A stretch of 64,000 bases of DNA. It comes from Luteimicrobium album. GTDB lineage: Bacteria > Actinomycetota > Actinomycetes > Actinomycetales > Cellulomonadaceae. This document shows positions 30,534 to 40,304 of this stretch, one piece after another. Positions within the stretch are counted from its first letter, which is position 1. Each line of letters starts with the position of its first letter. The DNA is taken from positions 1,860,001 to 1,924,000 of the forward strand of contig NZ_BSUK01000001.1 of the NCBI RefSeq assembly GCF_030161555.1, given 5' to 3'. A model generated the notes under the pieces. The model saw only the letters and a program-made list of their open reading frames with translations, ran no database searches and had not been told where the DNA came from. The position numbers and the translations under genes were made by a program.

Positions 30534-30767
30534 CAGCAGCACCGACACCGCACGCGACGCGTGCTGAGCGAGGAGGACCGCCATGCGCAGCGAACCTCCC
30601 AGTGATAGTCGCTCCCGCGGCCTGAGCCGCGGTGTGTCCCTGCACCTCCAGCACCGTCCCGCACGCCTCGCGCGCGGCTGACGACCCGCGCGCGCCCGGC
30701 GCCGCGGGCCCCTGAGCCGCAGCACCCGTGTGCTCGACGGTGCGCCAGCGCTGTCCCGGAGCCCGTC
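30534..30767 (+). promoter_or_regulatory. Structured 5' leader of corA
   Basis: This 234-base region holds a 32-codon reading frame and two related hairpin segments. CCGCGGC-CTGA-GCCGCGG lies at 30615-30632, and a near copy, CCGCGGGCCCCTGAGCCGC, at 30702-30720. The arms of the two copies could pair with each other, so the leader could switch folds. It does not match the M-box riboswitch as far as I can see. Confidence 0.45.
30583..30681 (+). CDS. Possible 32-residue leader peptide upstream of corA
   Basis: ATG at 30583 follows GAGGAGG at an ideal distance, which is a stronger ribosome site than that of corA. The peptide is Arg/Ser/Pro-rich (it opens MRSEPPSDSRS) and ends 86 bases before corA. 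The first hairpin of the leader lies inside it, so ribosome progress could affect folding. No similarity is recognised and expression is unproven. Confidence 0.4.
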   Translation: MRSEPPSDSRSRGLSRGVSLHLQHRPARLARG

Positions 30768-31937
30768 ATGACCGACCGTTCGATCACCCGTCTCGCCACC
30801 CTCGCCCGCCGCCCGCACCTGCTGACGCGCCGTGACGCCGACGTCGCCCGCAGCCGCCGCGGCGGCCTCCCCGCCCTGCCCGTGCCCGACGGCGCCCTCC
30901 CCGCGACCGAGCCCGGCTCGAGCATCGTCGACTCCGCGATCTACGTGCAGGGCCGCCGTGTCGCGACCCCCGCGTCGCTCGCGGACACGTTCCGCGCGCT
31001 GCGCGCCGAGGACGACGCGATGGCCTGGATCGGCCTGTACCGGCCGAGCGAGCACGACCTGACCCGGCTCGCGGTCGAGTTCGACCTGCACGAGCTGGCG
31101 GTCGAGGACGCGATCGTCGCCCACCAGCGCCCCAAGCTGGAGCGGTACGGGAACACGCTGTTCGTCGTCCTGCGGGCCGCCCGCTACGTGGACGCGACCG
31201 AGGAGGTCGAGTTCGGCGAGCTGCACGTGTTCGTCGGGCCGGACTTCGTGGTGACCGTCCGGCACGCGGAGTCGCCCAACCTCACGGCGGTGCGCCGCCG
31301 TACCGAGGCGGACCCGTCGATGCTGGCCCGCGGCCCGGAGGCCGTGCTCTACGCGATCCTGGACGCTGTCGTCGACGGCTACGCGCCCGTGGTCGCGGGG
31401 CTCGAGAACGACATCGACGAGATCGAGACCGAGGTGTTCCGCGGGGACGCGTCGGTGTCGCGGCGCATCTACGAGCTGTCCCGCGAGGTCGTCGAGTTCC
31501 AGCGGGCCGTGCGGCCGCTGCGTCAGATCCTCACGGCCCTGCGCGCCGGGTTCGACAAGTACCAGATCGACGAGGAGCTGCAGAGCTACCTGCGCGACGT
31601 CGCCGACCACGCGACCGAGGTCGCCGAGCGCATCGACAGCTTCCGCGTCGCGCTGCGGGACATCCTCACCGTGAACGCGACCCTCGTGTCGCAGCGGCAG
31701 AACGAGGAGATGCGGGCCCTGTCGGAGGCGAGCAACGCCCAGAACGAGGAGGTCAAGAAGATCTCCGCATGGGCAGCCATCCTGTTCGCGCCGACGCTCG
31801 TGGGGACGGTCTACGGCATGAACTTCGACGACATGCCCGAGCTGGGCTGGCACTACGGCTACCCGCTGGCGCTGGTCGCCATGGCGTTCGTGAGCGTCGG
31901 GCTGTGGGGCGTGTTCAAGGCGAGGCGCTGGATCTGA
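30768..31937 (+). CDS. corA: CorA family magnesium/cobalt transporter
   Basis: A 389-residue pentameric ion channel subunit. A large N-terminal cytoplasmic domain and a long helix lead to two C-terminal membrane helices. The pore signature GMN is at residues near 350 (VYGMNFDDMPEL). The tail ends in KARRWI, basic as expected. ATG at 30768 ends a 234-base structured leader that may control expression. Intact. Confidence 0.93.
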   Translation: MTDRSITRLATLARRPHLLTRRDADVARSRRGGLPALPVPDGALPATEPGSSIVDSAIYVQGRRVATPASLADTFRALRAEDDAMAWIGLYRPSEHDLTRLAVEFDLHELAVEDAIVAHQRPKLERYGNTLFVVLRAARYVDATEEVEFGELHVFVGPDFVVTVRHAESPNLTAVRRRTEADPSMLARGPEAVLYAILDAVVDGYAPVVAGLENDIDEIETEVFRGDASVSRRIYELSREVVEFQRAVRPLRQILTALRAGFDKYQIDEELQSYLRDVADHATEVAERIDSFRVALRDILTVNATLVSQRQNEEMRALSEASNAQNEEVKKISAWAAILFAPTLVGTVYGMNFDDMPELGWHYGYPLALVAMAFVSVGLWGVFKARRWI

Positions 31938-31961
31938 CCTGCCCGACGGCGCGGGCCCGGC

Positions 31962-32798
31962 TCAGCGCTGGACCTCGCCGCGCGTGACGTACGCGACCGA
32001 GGTGTCGCTGGCGGGCATGCCCGGGTAGTGACCCGTCGTCCGGCTCGGAGTCTCGGTCGGCTCGCCGGTGCGCACCTCGGCGAGCGAGAGCCGCGAGACG
32101 ATCCGGTACCGGTCGCCCCGGTAGACCGAGTGCACGTACTCGACGGGCCGGCCGGCGTCGTCGAGCGTGAGGCGCTCGAACATCAGCGCGGCGGAGAACG
32201 GTGGCACGCCCATGATGCGGGCCTCCTCCTCGCTCGTCACGGTCGCCTCCATCGCCTGGGTCGCGCTGGCCACGCGCACGCCGTGGTGCGCGGCGAGGTG
32301 CTCGTAGAAGTCGCCCGACTCGACGTCGGCGGGGTCGAGGTCCGGGACGACCTCGGCCGGCAGGTAGAGGTACTCGATCGCGATCGGCTCGCCGTCCACC
32401 AGCCGGAGCCGCGCGACGTGGACGACGGTCGCCGACGGCGACAGGTGCAGGCGCCGCCCGACGCGCGGTCCGGCGGGCTGGGTGCCCAGGTCGAGGACGC
32501 GGCTCGACCAGGTGCCGCCCGCACGCGGGACCTCGGCCACGGTGTCGTGCGCGACGAGCTCCTGCGTGACCTTCGCACGCGCGACGAACATGCCGCGCCC
32601 GTGCTCGCGGACGACGAGGCCCGCCCCGACGAGCTCGTCGACGGCGGCGCGCAGGGTCGGGCGCGAGACGCCGAGCTGGTGCGACAGGTCGCGCTCCGAC
32701 GGCAGGGGGTGGCCGGCGGGCTGGGACTCGACGAGCTCGAGGATGTGGTCGCGCACGAGCTCGCGCTTGCGGGTGGGCGCGGCGGGGCTGTCGGGCAC
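31962..32798 (-). CDS. GntR/HutC family regulator, DasR-like
   Basis: A 278-residue regulator. The N-terminal winged helix (LPSERDLSHQLGVSRPTLRAAVDELV) is followed by a UTRA ligand domain (AIEYLYLPAEVVPDL, SVYRGDRYRI). In Streptomyces DasR, this domain senses glucosamine-6-phosphate. Its position divergent from a chitobiose-type uptake and hexosaminidase operon, with palindromic ACCA/TGGT operators on both sides of the spacer, supports the same role here. Intact; ATG at 32798. Confidence 0.85.
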   Translation of the reverse strand: MPDSPAAPTRKRELVRDHILELVESQPAGHPLPSERDLSHQLGVSRPTLRAAVDELVGAGLVVREHGRGMFVARAKVTQELVAHDTVAEVPRAGGTWSSRVLDLGTQPAGPRVGRRLHLSPSATVVHVARLRLVDGEPIAIEYLYLPAEVVPDLDPADVESGDFYEHLAAHHGVRVASATQAMEATVTSEEEARIMGVPPFSAALMFERLTLDDAGRPVEYVHSVYRGDRYRIVSRLSLAEVRTGEPTETPSRTTGHYPGMPASDTSVAYVTRGEVQR

Positions 32799-32823
32799 GC
32801 GTGCTCCTCCTGGTTGCCACAGA

Positions 32824-32840
32824 ACTGACCACTGGTGAGT
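32824..32840. promoter_or_regulatory. GntR operator near the regulator start
   Basis: ACT-G-ACCA-C-TGGT-G-AGT is a 17-base imperfect palindrome 26 bases upstream of the GntR start codon. It suits autorepression. Confidence 0.55.
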
Positions 32841-32970
32841 ATGCCACCCTCGCTGCGGTCTGCGGCTCGACTCGGATCGCTTCGGGCCGATGACCGCGGA
32901 ATCTCGTTCTGATCACGACCACCGGAACCTCTTGACGCCGCGTCGCGCGGCGTGCCATCTTCACTCTCAC

Positions 32971-32992
32971 TTACCAGTTGACCAACTGGTAA
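32971..32992. promoter_or_regulatory. GntR operator before the sugar ABC operon
   Basis: TTACCAGTT-GACC-AACTGGTAA is a perfect 9-4-9 inverted repeat ending 20 bases before the binding-protein start. It probably covers the transcription start, where the GntR protein would block transcription. Confidence 0.7.
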
Positions 32993-33012
32993 ACAACGAG
33001 GCGAGGTGAACC

Positions 33013-34292
33013 ATGAGGAAGTTCCGCACCGCGGGCACGGCCGCGGCGACGGCAGCGGCCCTGGCCCTGACCGTCGCGGCCTGTTCGTCCGACGGAGGCT
33101 CGGACGACCCGGGCACGAGCACGAAGGGCGCCACGACGATCGACGTCTGGCTCATGCGAGACAGCATCTCCGACGCGTTCCAGCAGGAGTTCGTCGCGGG
33201 GTTCGAGCAGGCTCACCCGGACGTCAAGGTCGACGTCCAGGTGCAGGAGTGGGACGGCATCGGGCAGAAGATCATCTCGGCGCTGGCCAGCGACGACGCC
33301 CCCGACGTGATCGAGGTCGGCAACACGCAGGTCGCCCAGTACGCCGCGAGCGGCGGGCTCGGGGACCTGACCGACAAGGTGTCCGACCTCGGCGGCTCCG
33401 ACTGGATCCCCGGGCTCGCCGAGCCCGGCAAGATCGACGGCAAGCAGTACGGCATCCCGTACTACGCGGCGAACCGCGTGGTGCTCTACAACAAGGACCT
33501 CTTCGCGAAGGCCGGGATCACCGACCCCCGAAGACCCGCGACGAGTGGCTCCAGGACACCACCAAGCTCGACGCCGGCGGCAACCAGGGCATCTACCTGG
33601 CCGGCCAGAACTGGTACACCTTCGCCGGCTTCCTCTGGGACGAGGGCGGCGAGCTCGCGACGCAGGACGGCGGCACCTGGAAGGGCGGGCTCGACACCCC
33701 GGCCGCGGCCGCAGCGATCGACTTCTACGGGAAGCTCCAGAAGCTCGGCAAGGGCCCCAAGGACGCCGACGAGCAGCACCCGCCGCAGATCGACGTGTTC
33801 GCGGGCGGGAAGGTCGCGCAGATGATCGCGACACCGGGAGCCGCAGCCCAGGTCACCGCCGCGAACGCCGCCATGAAGGACAAGATCGGCTTCTTCCCGA
33901 TCCCCGGCAAGAGGGCGGACCAGCCCGGCGCCGTCTTCACGGGAGGCTCCGACCTGGTGATCCCGACCGCGGCGGCGAACCCCGACCAGGCGTACACGTT
34001 CATCAAGGAGCTCACGGGCGACGAGTGGCAGAAGAAGCTCGCCGTCGCGATGAGCTACGTGCCGAACAAGACCACGCTCGCGGACGCCCTCGCGAGCGAC
34101 CCCGGCGCGGCCGCCATGGCCGTCGGCGCGGCCAACGGCCACGCGACGCCCAACTCGCCCAACTGGGCTGCGGTCGAGGCGAACAACCCGATCAAGAACT
34201 ACATGACGCAGGTGCTGACGGGGGCGGACCCGGCCGTCGCCGGCAAGGCCGCGTCCGACTCCATCGCGAAGACGCTCAATGCGTCGAGCTGA
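33013..34292 (+). CDS. Sugar ABC transporter substrate-binding lipoprotein, DasA-like (one frameshift)
   Basis: About 426 residues when repaired. It has a lipobox (VAAC, Cys 24) and a family-1 extracellular binding protein fold (IDVWLMRDSISDAFQQEFV, GIPYYAANRVVLYNKDLF, GFFPIPGK). The frame drops by one at 33525-33529 (five C where six restore ITDPPKTRDEWLQ). It binds an oligosaccharide outside the membrane for two downstream permeases. With a hexosaminidase in the same operon, chitobiose or an N-acetylglucosamine oligomer is the likely ligand. Confidence 0.87.
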
Positions 34293-34305
34293 GCTGGAGG
34301 GGGTC

Positions 34306-35298
34306 GTGGGAGGTGCGGCGTCTCCCGCTCCCCGCGACCCCCTCCTCACCGAGGGGCGGGCCTCCGGGCCCGCCCCGGCGGCGACGGGCGCCGGGTCGTC
34401 CGTCCCGCGGCGGGGTCCGAGCCCCTGGCCCTACCTGCTGATCGCGCCGGCGGTCGTCGCGATCGCCGTCGTGCTCGGGTACCCCGTCGTCCGCAACGTC
34501 GTGATGTCGTTCCAGGACTACGGCCTGCGCGAGCTGATCCGTGGGGGAGCCGGGTTCGTCGGGCTCGACAACTACACCGAGCTGCTCTCCGACGGCACGT
34601 TCTGGGGTGTCGTGGTGCGGACGCTCGTCTTCACGGCGATCAACGTGGTCCTGATCATGGTGCTGTCGACGCTCGTAGCGCTCATGATCGGCGCGCTCGG
34701 CCGCGTCCTGCGGTTCTCCGTGATGGCGGGCCTCGTCGTCGTGTGGGCGACCCCGATCATCGCGGCGACGACCATCTGGCAGTGGCTCTTCCAGTCGCAG
34801 CGCGGGGTGGTGAACTGGGCGCTCGTCGGGCTCGGTCTGGACCGGTTCGACGGCTACTCGTGGCTCGCCCACGGCACCGCCGCGTTCGCGATGCTCGTGC
34901 TGCTGATCGTCTGGCAGTCCGTGCCCTTCGCCGCGCTCACCCTCTACGCGGGCCTCACGACCGTGCCGCACGAGCTGTTCGAGGCGGCCAGGATCGACGG
35001 CGCGTCCGGGTTCCGGCTGTTCCGGTCGGTGACGTTCCCGATCCTGCGGCCGCTGTTCGGGCTCATCACCTCGCTCGAGGTGATCTGGGTGTTCAAGGCG
35101 TTCGCCCAGATCTGGGCGATCACCCAGGGCGGGCCCGACGACGCGACCACCACCTTGCCGGTCTATGCCTACCAGGTGGCCCAGTCGCTCCACCGCTACG
35201 GGCTCTCGGGGGCGATCTCGGTCGTGACGGTCGTGATGCTCACCCTGCTGCTCCTCGTGTACTTCCGTCAGACCTTGCGTCAGGAGGGCGACCGATGA
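34306..35298 (+). CDS. Sugar ABC transporter permease, MalF-like
   Basis: A 330-residue, six-helix permease. The EAA loop that docks the ATPase is EAARIDGASGFRLFRSVTFP. The GTG at 34306 is preferred because GGAGGGGG lies just upstream; an ATG at 34279 overlaps the previous gene and lacks a ribosome site. The stop overlaps the next start (ATGA). Intact. Confidence 0.88.
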   Translation: MGGAASPAPRDPLLTEGRASGPAPAATGAGSSVPRRGPSPWPYLLIAPAVVAIAVVLGYPVVRNVVMSFQDYGLRELIRGGAGFVGLDNYTELLSDGTFWGVVVRTLVFTAINVVLIMVLSTLVALMIGALGRVLRFSVMAGLVVVWATPIIAATTIWQWLFQSQRGVVNWALVGLGLDRFDGYSWLAHGTAAFAMLVLLIVWQSVPFAALTLYAGLTTVPHELFEAARIDGASGFRLFRSVTFPILRPLFGLITSLEVIWVFKAFAQIWAITQGGPDDATTTLPVYAYQVAQSLHRYGLSGAISVVTVVMLTLLLLVYFRQTLRQEGDR

Positions 35299-36193
35299 CC
35301 AGCGCCACCACCCCCGTCCCCACCACCACTGCCCCCGCCGGCCGGGCGCCGTCGGGCCGGCGACGGCGGGTACGGCCCGGGCGCGTCGCGCTCGCCGCGG
35401 CCGCCGTCGTGACGATCCTCGCGTCGGTCTTCCCCGTGTACTGGATGGTCCGCACGGCGCTCGAGCCGACGCGCGACCTGCAGTCGGGCTCGCCGACGCT
35501 CTGGCCGCGCGCCCTGACCCTCGACCACTTCCGCACGGCCCTCGACGCCGACGGCTTCTGGGCGTTCTGGCGCAACAGCCTGTTCGTGACGCTCGGCTCG
35601 GTCCTCGTCGCGCTCGTCGTGGCCGCCCTCGCGGCGTTCGCGGTCGCGCGCCTGCGCTGGCGCGGTCGCGGCATCTTCGTGCTCGTCGTGTTCGCGGCCC
35701 AGATGGCGCCCTGGGAGGCGCTCCTCATCCCGATGTACATCGTGGTCCGGGACGTCGACCTGCTCGACCGCCTCGTGACCCTCCTCGTCATCTACATGGT
35801 CATCACGCTGCCGTTCACGATCCTCACGATCCGGGGTTCCTCGAGGCGATCCCCGTCGAGCTCGAGGAGGCGGCGCGCGTCGACGGCTGCTCGCGCGCCA
35901 CGGCGTTCCGGCGCATCGTCTTCCCGCTGCTCGCACCCGGCCTGCTCTCGACGTCGCTCTTCGGGTTCATCACGGCCTGGAACGAGTTCGCGTTCGCGAA
36001 CACGCTCATCATCAAGAACCAGGACAGCCGCACGCTGCCCGTCTGGCTGTCGTCGTTCAACAACGTGTTCGGGACGGACTGGGGCGCGACCATGGCCGCG
36101 TCGACGCTGTTCATGCTGCCCGTGCTGCTGGTGTTCGTCGTCCTGCAGAACCGTGTCACCGGCGGCCTGACGGCGGGGGCGGTCAAGGGATGA
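35295..36193 (+). CDS. Sugar ABC transporter permease, MalG-like (one frameshift)
   Basis: About 299 residues when repaired, with six helices. The frame drops by one at 35833-35836 (four G where five restore TIRGFLEAIPVELEEAARVDGC), just before the EAA loop. The C-terminus carries the family motif ITAWNEFAFA. The stop overlaps the start of the hexosaminidase gene. No ATPase gene follows, so a shared MsiK-type ATPase is expected. Confidence 0.87.
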
Positions 36194-37836
36194 GCGCCGT
36201 CCCGCCGCTCGTCCCGGCGCCCCTTGCCTGGCGCCCCCGGCCCGGCGTCCACGTGCTCGACGAGCGCTCCACCCTGCACGCCGACCCCGCGCTCGCGGGG
36301 AGGCGCGTCGGCTGCGCCGCCTGCTCGGCGCGAGCGGCGGCCTCGACCTCGAACCCGCCGGGCACTTCTCCGCGACCGTCCGGCTCGGGCTCGACGACGC
36401 GCTCGGGCCCGAGGCGTTCGTCCTCGAGATCCTGCCCGAGCGGGTCGAGGTGCGGGCCGGCGGCCCGGCGGGGGCGTCGTACGGGATCGCGGCGCTGCGC
36501 CAGCTCCTGCCCCCGACGCGTACCGCGCGGCCGTCGTCGTGCCGCCGCCGTGGGAGCTCCCGTGCGGCACCGTCCGGGACGAGCCCGCGTTCGCGTGGCG
36601 CGGGGTCCTGCTCGACGTCGTCCGGCACTTCCTGCCCGTGCGCGAGGTTCTGCGGTTCGTCGACCTGATGGCGGCGCACCGGCTCAACACGCTCCAGCTC
36701 CACCTGACCGACGACCAGGGCTGGCGGCTCGAGATCGACGGGTTCCCGGCGCTCACGGCCGTCGCGTCGTGGCGGCGTGCGTCGCAGGTGGGCGCCGGCG
36801 ACGACGCACCCGACGACGGGAGGCCGCACGGCGGGTACTACACGCGCGCGGACGTCGCCGAGATCGTCGCCTACGCCGCGGAGCGGCACGTGACCGTCGT
36901 GCCCGAGATCGACCTGCCGGGCCACGTCCAGGCGCTGCTCGCGGCGTACCCCGAGCTGGGGGCGGGGCTCGACCGGGCCCCCGACGGGCGCCCCGTGGCG
37001 CCTGAGGTGTGGACGCGCTGGGGGATCTCGGACCACGTGCTCGGGCTCTCGGAGCACGTCGTCGAGACCGTGGGCGCGATCCTCGACGACGTCCTCGACC
37101 AGTTCCCCGGCCCGGTGCTCGCTCTCGGCGGCGACGAGTCGCCCAAGGTCCGCTGGCATGCGGACCCGGACGTCGTCCGGCGTCGGGCCGAGCTCGGCCT
37201 GGACCGCGACGCCGACGCGCAGAACTGGCTCCTCGACTGGCTCGCCCAACGGGCCCGCGTGCGCGGTCGCCGGGTCCTGCTGTGGGACGAGGTGCTCGAG
37301 GGTGCCCCGGTGCGCGGCGCGGTCGTCGCGTCGTGGCGGGGCTCGCACGGCGTCGCGACCGGCCTGGCCCAGGGGTACGACGTCGTCGCCGCCCCCGCGG
37401 ACGAGGTGTACCTCGACTACCGCGAGTCGGACGACCCGCGCGAGCCCGTCCCGGTCGGGGTCGTCACGGACGTCGACCGGGTGCTGCGGTTCGACCCGCG
37501 CCGTGGCGTGACCGGCGACGAGTCGGGCCGCCTGCTGGGGGCCCAGGCGCACCTGTGGACCGAGCACCTCGACTCGCCGCGCGCGCTCGACTACCGCGTG
37601 TTCCCGCGGCTAGCCGCGTTCGCCGAGGTCGTGTGGCGGGGTGCGCCGTCGGATCCCGACGACTTCCGGGAGCGGCTCGCCGTCCACGAGCGCCGGCTCG
37701 AGGCGTGGGGGTCGAGCTGCGGCGCGCCGACGGTCCGCGGCCCTGGCAGGAGCGCCCCGGCGTCCCCGGCTCGCCGCTCGAGCGGCACGAGCTCGACGCG
37801 CACCTGCGTCGGCTGGTGGGACTCGGCCCCGCCTGA
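36190..37836 (+). CDS. Beta-N-acetylhexosaminidase, GH20 (three frameshifts)
   Basis: About 549 residues when repaired. An N-terminal GH20b domain precedes the TIM barrel. HRLNTLQLHLTDDQGWR and the catalytic Asp-Glu pair in GGDESPK (near 315) are present, as is VPEIDLPGH. There is no signal peptide, so imported disaccharides are probably split inside the cell. The frame drops by one at 36297-36300 (CGGGGAG), 36510-36514 (five C) and 37707-37711 (five G). It is coupled to the permease by an ATGA overlap. Confidence 0.88.
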
Positions 37837-38035
37837 CCGCGACGCGGCGCCCCGGCCGCGCACGAGGTCCGGCGCCCGACGCACGGCCGGGCCGTCCGGG
37901 CGCACGTCGTCGGGCGATCCGCGCACGGGCGGGGCGGCGTGGTCGGAAGCGTGGCCCGGTCCGGGGTTGGATCGAACCACGACGCGCGAACGGTTCGCGC
38001 CGACCGACGACCAGGGCAGCCCGGAAGGACCAGCC
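37837..38035. other. Intergenic spacer with a small hairpin
   Basis: No gene is seen in these 199 bases. GCGCGAA-CGG-TTCGCGC (37984-38000) is a perfect seven-base stem, 36 bases before the next start. A good ribosome site (GGAAGGA) lies at 38022-38028. Confidence 0.4.
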
Positions 38036-38295
38036 ATGACCATCAGCATCACCGCGACGACGAACGGATCGTGTTCACCGGCCAGGTCAGCGGGCAGGCG
38101 GACGCCGACGTGTGGGTGCGCGTCGACGGCGCCGCGTGGACCCGGGCGGACCGCGTCGCCCTGGGTGAGTGGGTGTACACGACGCCCGGCGCGCTGCCGG
38201 CGGGACGGCACGCCGTCCACGTCCGCTCGACGGACGCCGCGGGGATCCCGCTCGCCTCGGCCGCCCATGAGTTCGGGGTGCTCCCGCGCGGCTGA
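38036..38295 (+). CDS. Small beta-rich protein of unknown function (one frameshift)
   Basis: About 86 residues when repaired. The ATG at 38036 follows GGAAGGACCAGCC. The frame drops by one near 38056 (GCGACGACG; one extra base gives ITADDERIVFTGQVSG). The body alternates short strands (DADVWVRVDGAAWTRADRVALGEW) in the manner of a single Ig/fibronectin-like module. No signal peptide. It follows the GH20 gene and may be co-transcribed. Family not recognised. Confidence 0.5.
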
Positions 38296-38394
38296 GGCGG
38301 GGTTCGTGGACGACGTCGGCGTCGTCGTCGGCGGAAAGTATCGTGCGCGATCGCCAGCTATTCTTTGCGGCCGCGCGGTCGGGCCGCCATAGAC

Positions 38395-38997
38395 CTACGC
38401 CTGCCAGCGGCCGCGGTGGACGACGTCGTCCATCGCGCGGCGTGGGCGGCGCGCGGCCGACCCGGTCGCCCCGCCCGGAGCGGGGTGGCCGATGGTGATG
38501 GCGCCGACGGGGTCGTGGTCGTCGGGGATCCCGAACGCCTCGCGCACGGCGGCGTCGGCCTCGGGCGGGATCCCGAAGAACAGGGCCCCGAGCCCCTCGT
38601 CCACGACGGTCTGGAGGATGAGCAGGCTCGCCATCGCGGTGTCGAGGTCCCAGAACGGCTGCGGCCAGCGCGCCTCGTCGCGGTCGGTCCAGCCCTTGTC
38701 GGGCTCGGCGTACCGGTCGAGGTACGTCTTCTTGCTGCTGCACGGGATCACGACGACGGGGGCGCGCATCATGCCCTCGAGCCACGCGTCGGGGTCCTCC
38801 GAGTCGGCGGTGGCCTCCCAGTAGCGGCGGACGTCGTCGGGGGTGTCGAGGACCAGGAACCCCCAGCCCTGGCTGAAGCCGGCGCTGGGGGCGCGGACCG
38901 CGTTGCGCAGCGCCCGGTCGACCACCGCCGGGTCGACCGGTTCGGTCGTGTAGCTGCGGGTCATGCGGCGGCGGTCGACGACGTCCTGGAACTCCAT
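38395..38997 (-). CDS. Nitroreductase family protein
   Basis: A 200-residue FMN-dependent nitroreductase-fold enzyme. The N-terminal RRRMTRSY (FMN phosphate contacts), PSAGFSQGW and the C-terminal AITIGHPAPGG are family marks. ATG at 38997 is chosen because an upstream start adds no conserved residues. It is divergent from the heme operon, and its upstream region abuts the iron boxes, so iron may influence it too. Substrate unknown. Confidence 0.85.
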   Translation of the reverse strand: MEFQDVVDRRRMTRSYTTEPVDPAVVDRALRNAVRAPSAGFSQGWGFLVLDTPDDVRRYWEATADSEDPDAWLEGMMRAPVVVIPCSSKKTYLDRYAEPDKGWTDRDEARWPQPFWDLDTAMASLLILQTVVDEGLGALFFGIPPEADAAVREAFGIPDDHDPVGAITIGHPAPGGATGSAARRPRRAMDDVVHRGRWQA

Positions 38998-39059
38998 GCG
39001 GGAAGCATCCCACCGTCGGCGTGATCTGACACACATTCAGATCCTGAGACACGGGCTTG

Positions 39060-39098
39060 TCAGGTAAGGCTGGCCTCACTTAGGTTAGGCGAGACTTA
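39060..39098. promoter_or_regulatory. Two adjoining DtxR/IdeR-type iron boxes before hmuT
   Basis: TCAGGTAAGGCTGGCCTCA (39060-39078) and TTAGGTTAGGCGAGACTTA (39080-39098) each match about 14 of 19 positions of the DtxR consensus. The second is perfect over its first 11. They lie 52-90 bases before hmuT, which implies repression by iron. Confidence 0.7.
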
Positions 39099-39149
39099 CC
39101 GCCTGGCCGTGGATGCCGGGCACCCCGTCCGAGGAGCCCGAGCCCCGCC

Positions 39150-40304
39150 ATGCCCGCACCGCAGCCGCCCGTCCGTCGCCGCCCGGCGTCCCGTCAGCGA
39201 GGACCGCGCGTCGTCGCCTCGCTCGCCGCGCTCCTCGTCACGGCGCTCGCGGTCACCGGCTGCTCGCTCGCCGGCGCGTCGGGCACCAGCGGCTCCGACG
39301 ACGGCGGAGTGGTCGACACGACCCCGCTCAGCAAGCTCGACGTCGTGGCCCACCCGCGCGACCTCACCGGCCCGAGCACGGCGCGGCTCGCGAAGAACGC
39401 CGTCGACCCGGTCGCGAAGGACCCGAAGGCGACGCTGCCCGCGACCGTCACCGACGCGCAGGGGACCAAGGTCACCGTGACCGACACGAGCCGCATCCTG
39501 GCACTCGACCTGTACGGCTCGACGTCGCGCATCGTCTACGACCTGGGCCTGGGAGATCGCGTGGTCGGCCGGGACGTGTCGTCCGCGTTCGACGGCATCA
39601 AGGACAAGCCGCTGGTCACCCAGAACGGGCACGACCTGAACGCCGAGGCGATCCTCGAGCTCGCGCCGACCGTCATCATCACGGACACGTCGCTCGGCCC
39701 GTGGGACGTCGTCCTGCAGATGCGCGACGCGGGCATCCCGGTCGTCGTCGTCGACTCCAAGCGCAACCTCGACAACGTGGGCACGCTCGTCCACGAGGTC
39801 GCCGACGCCCTGGGAGTCCCCGAGCAGGGTGACGCGCTCGCGGAGCGCACCGACAACGAGATCAAGGCCAAGACCGCCGAGATCGCCGCGATCGTCCCGA
39901 AGGACGTCGCCGAGCGCCCCCGCATCGTCTTCCTCTACGTCCGCGGACAGGCGGGGATCTACTACATGTTCGGCAAGGGCTCGGGCGCGGACTCGCTCAT
40001 CGACTCGATCGGCGGCGTCGACGTCGCGTCCCAGATCGGCTGGAAGGGCATGAAGCCGATCAACGACGAGGGACTCGTCAAGGCGGCGCCCGACGTCATC
40101 CTCATGATGACCAAGGGCCTCGAGTCCGTGGGCGGCGTCGACGGTCTGCTCGAGAAGCTCCCCGCCGTCGCGCAGACGCCGGCCGGGAAGCATCACCGGA
40201 TCGTCGACATGGACGACACCGAGATCCTGAGCTTCGGTCCGGAGACCGCGAACGTCCTCGACGCGGTCACCCGCGCCGTCTACGCGCCGGGGAGCGCGAA
40301 GTGA
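39150..40304 (+). CDS. hmuT: Hemin-binding ABC transporter lipoprotein HmuT
   Basis: A 384-residue lipoprotein (lipobox AVTGC, Cys 38) of the BtuF/PeriBP fold. Conserved stretches include DTSRILALDLYGS, VVGRDVSS, LELAPTVIITD and FLYVRGQAGIYYMFGKGSGADSLI. It receives heme outside the membrane and hands it to HmuU. It is the first gene of an iron-box-controlled operon, and its stop overlaps the GTG of hmuU (GTGA). Intact. Confidence 0.92.
   Translation: MPAPQPPVRRRPASRQRGPRVVASLAALLVTALAVTGCSLAGASGTSGSDDGGVVDTTPLSKLDVVAHPRDLTGPSTARLAKNAVDPVAKDPKATLPATVTDAQGTKVTVTDTSRILALDLYGSTSRIVYDLGLGDRVVGRDVSSAFDGIKDKPLVTQNGHDLNAEAILELAPTVIITDTSLGPWDVVLQMRDAGIPVVVVDSKRNLDNVGTLVHEVADALGVPEQGDALAERTDNEIKAKTAEIAAIVPKDVAERPRIVFLYVRGQAGIYYMFGKGSGADSLIDSIGGVDVASQIGWKGMKPINDEGLVKAAPDVILMMTKGLESVGGVDGLLEKLPAVAQTPAGKHHRIVDMDDTEILSFGPETANVLDAVTRAVYAPGSAK

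Noticed and set aside
30534-30767. M-box or other known magnesium riboswitch in the corA leader
   Set aside because: I could not find the conserved M-box strings or its three-helix layout by eye.
33013-37836. A complete dedicated ABC importer
   Set aside because: No nucleotide-binding subunit is present in or near the operon, so the importer is incomplete by itself.
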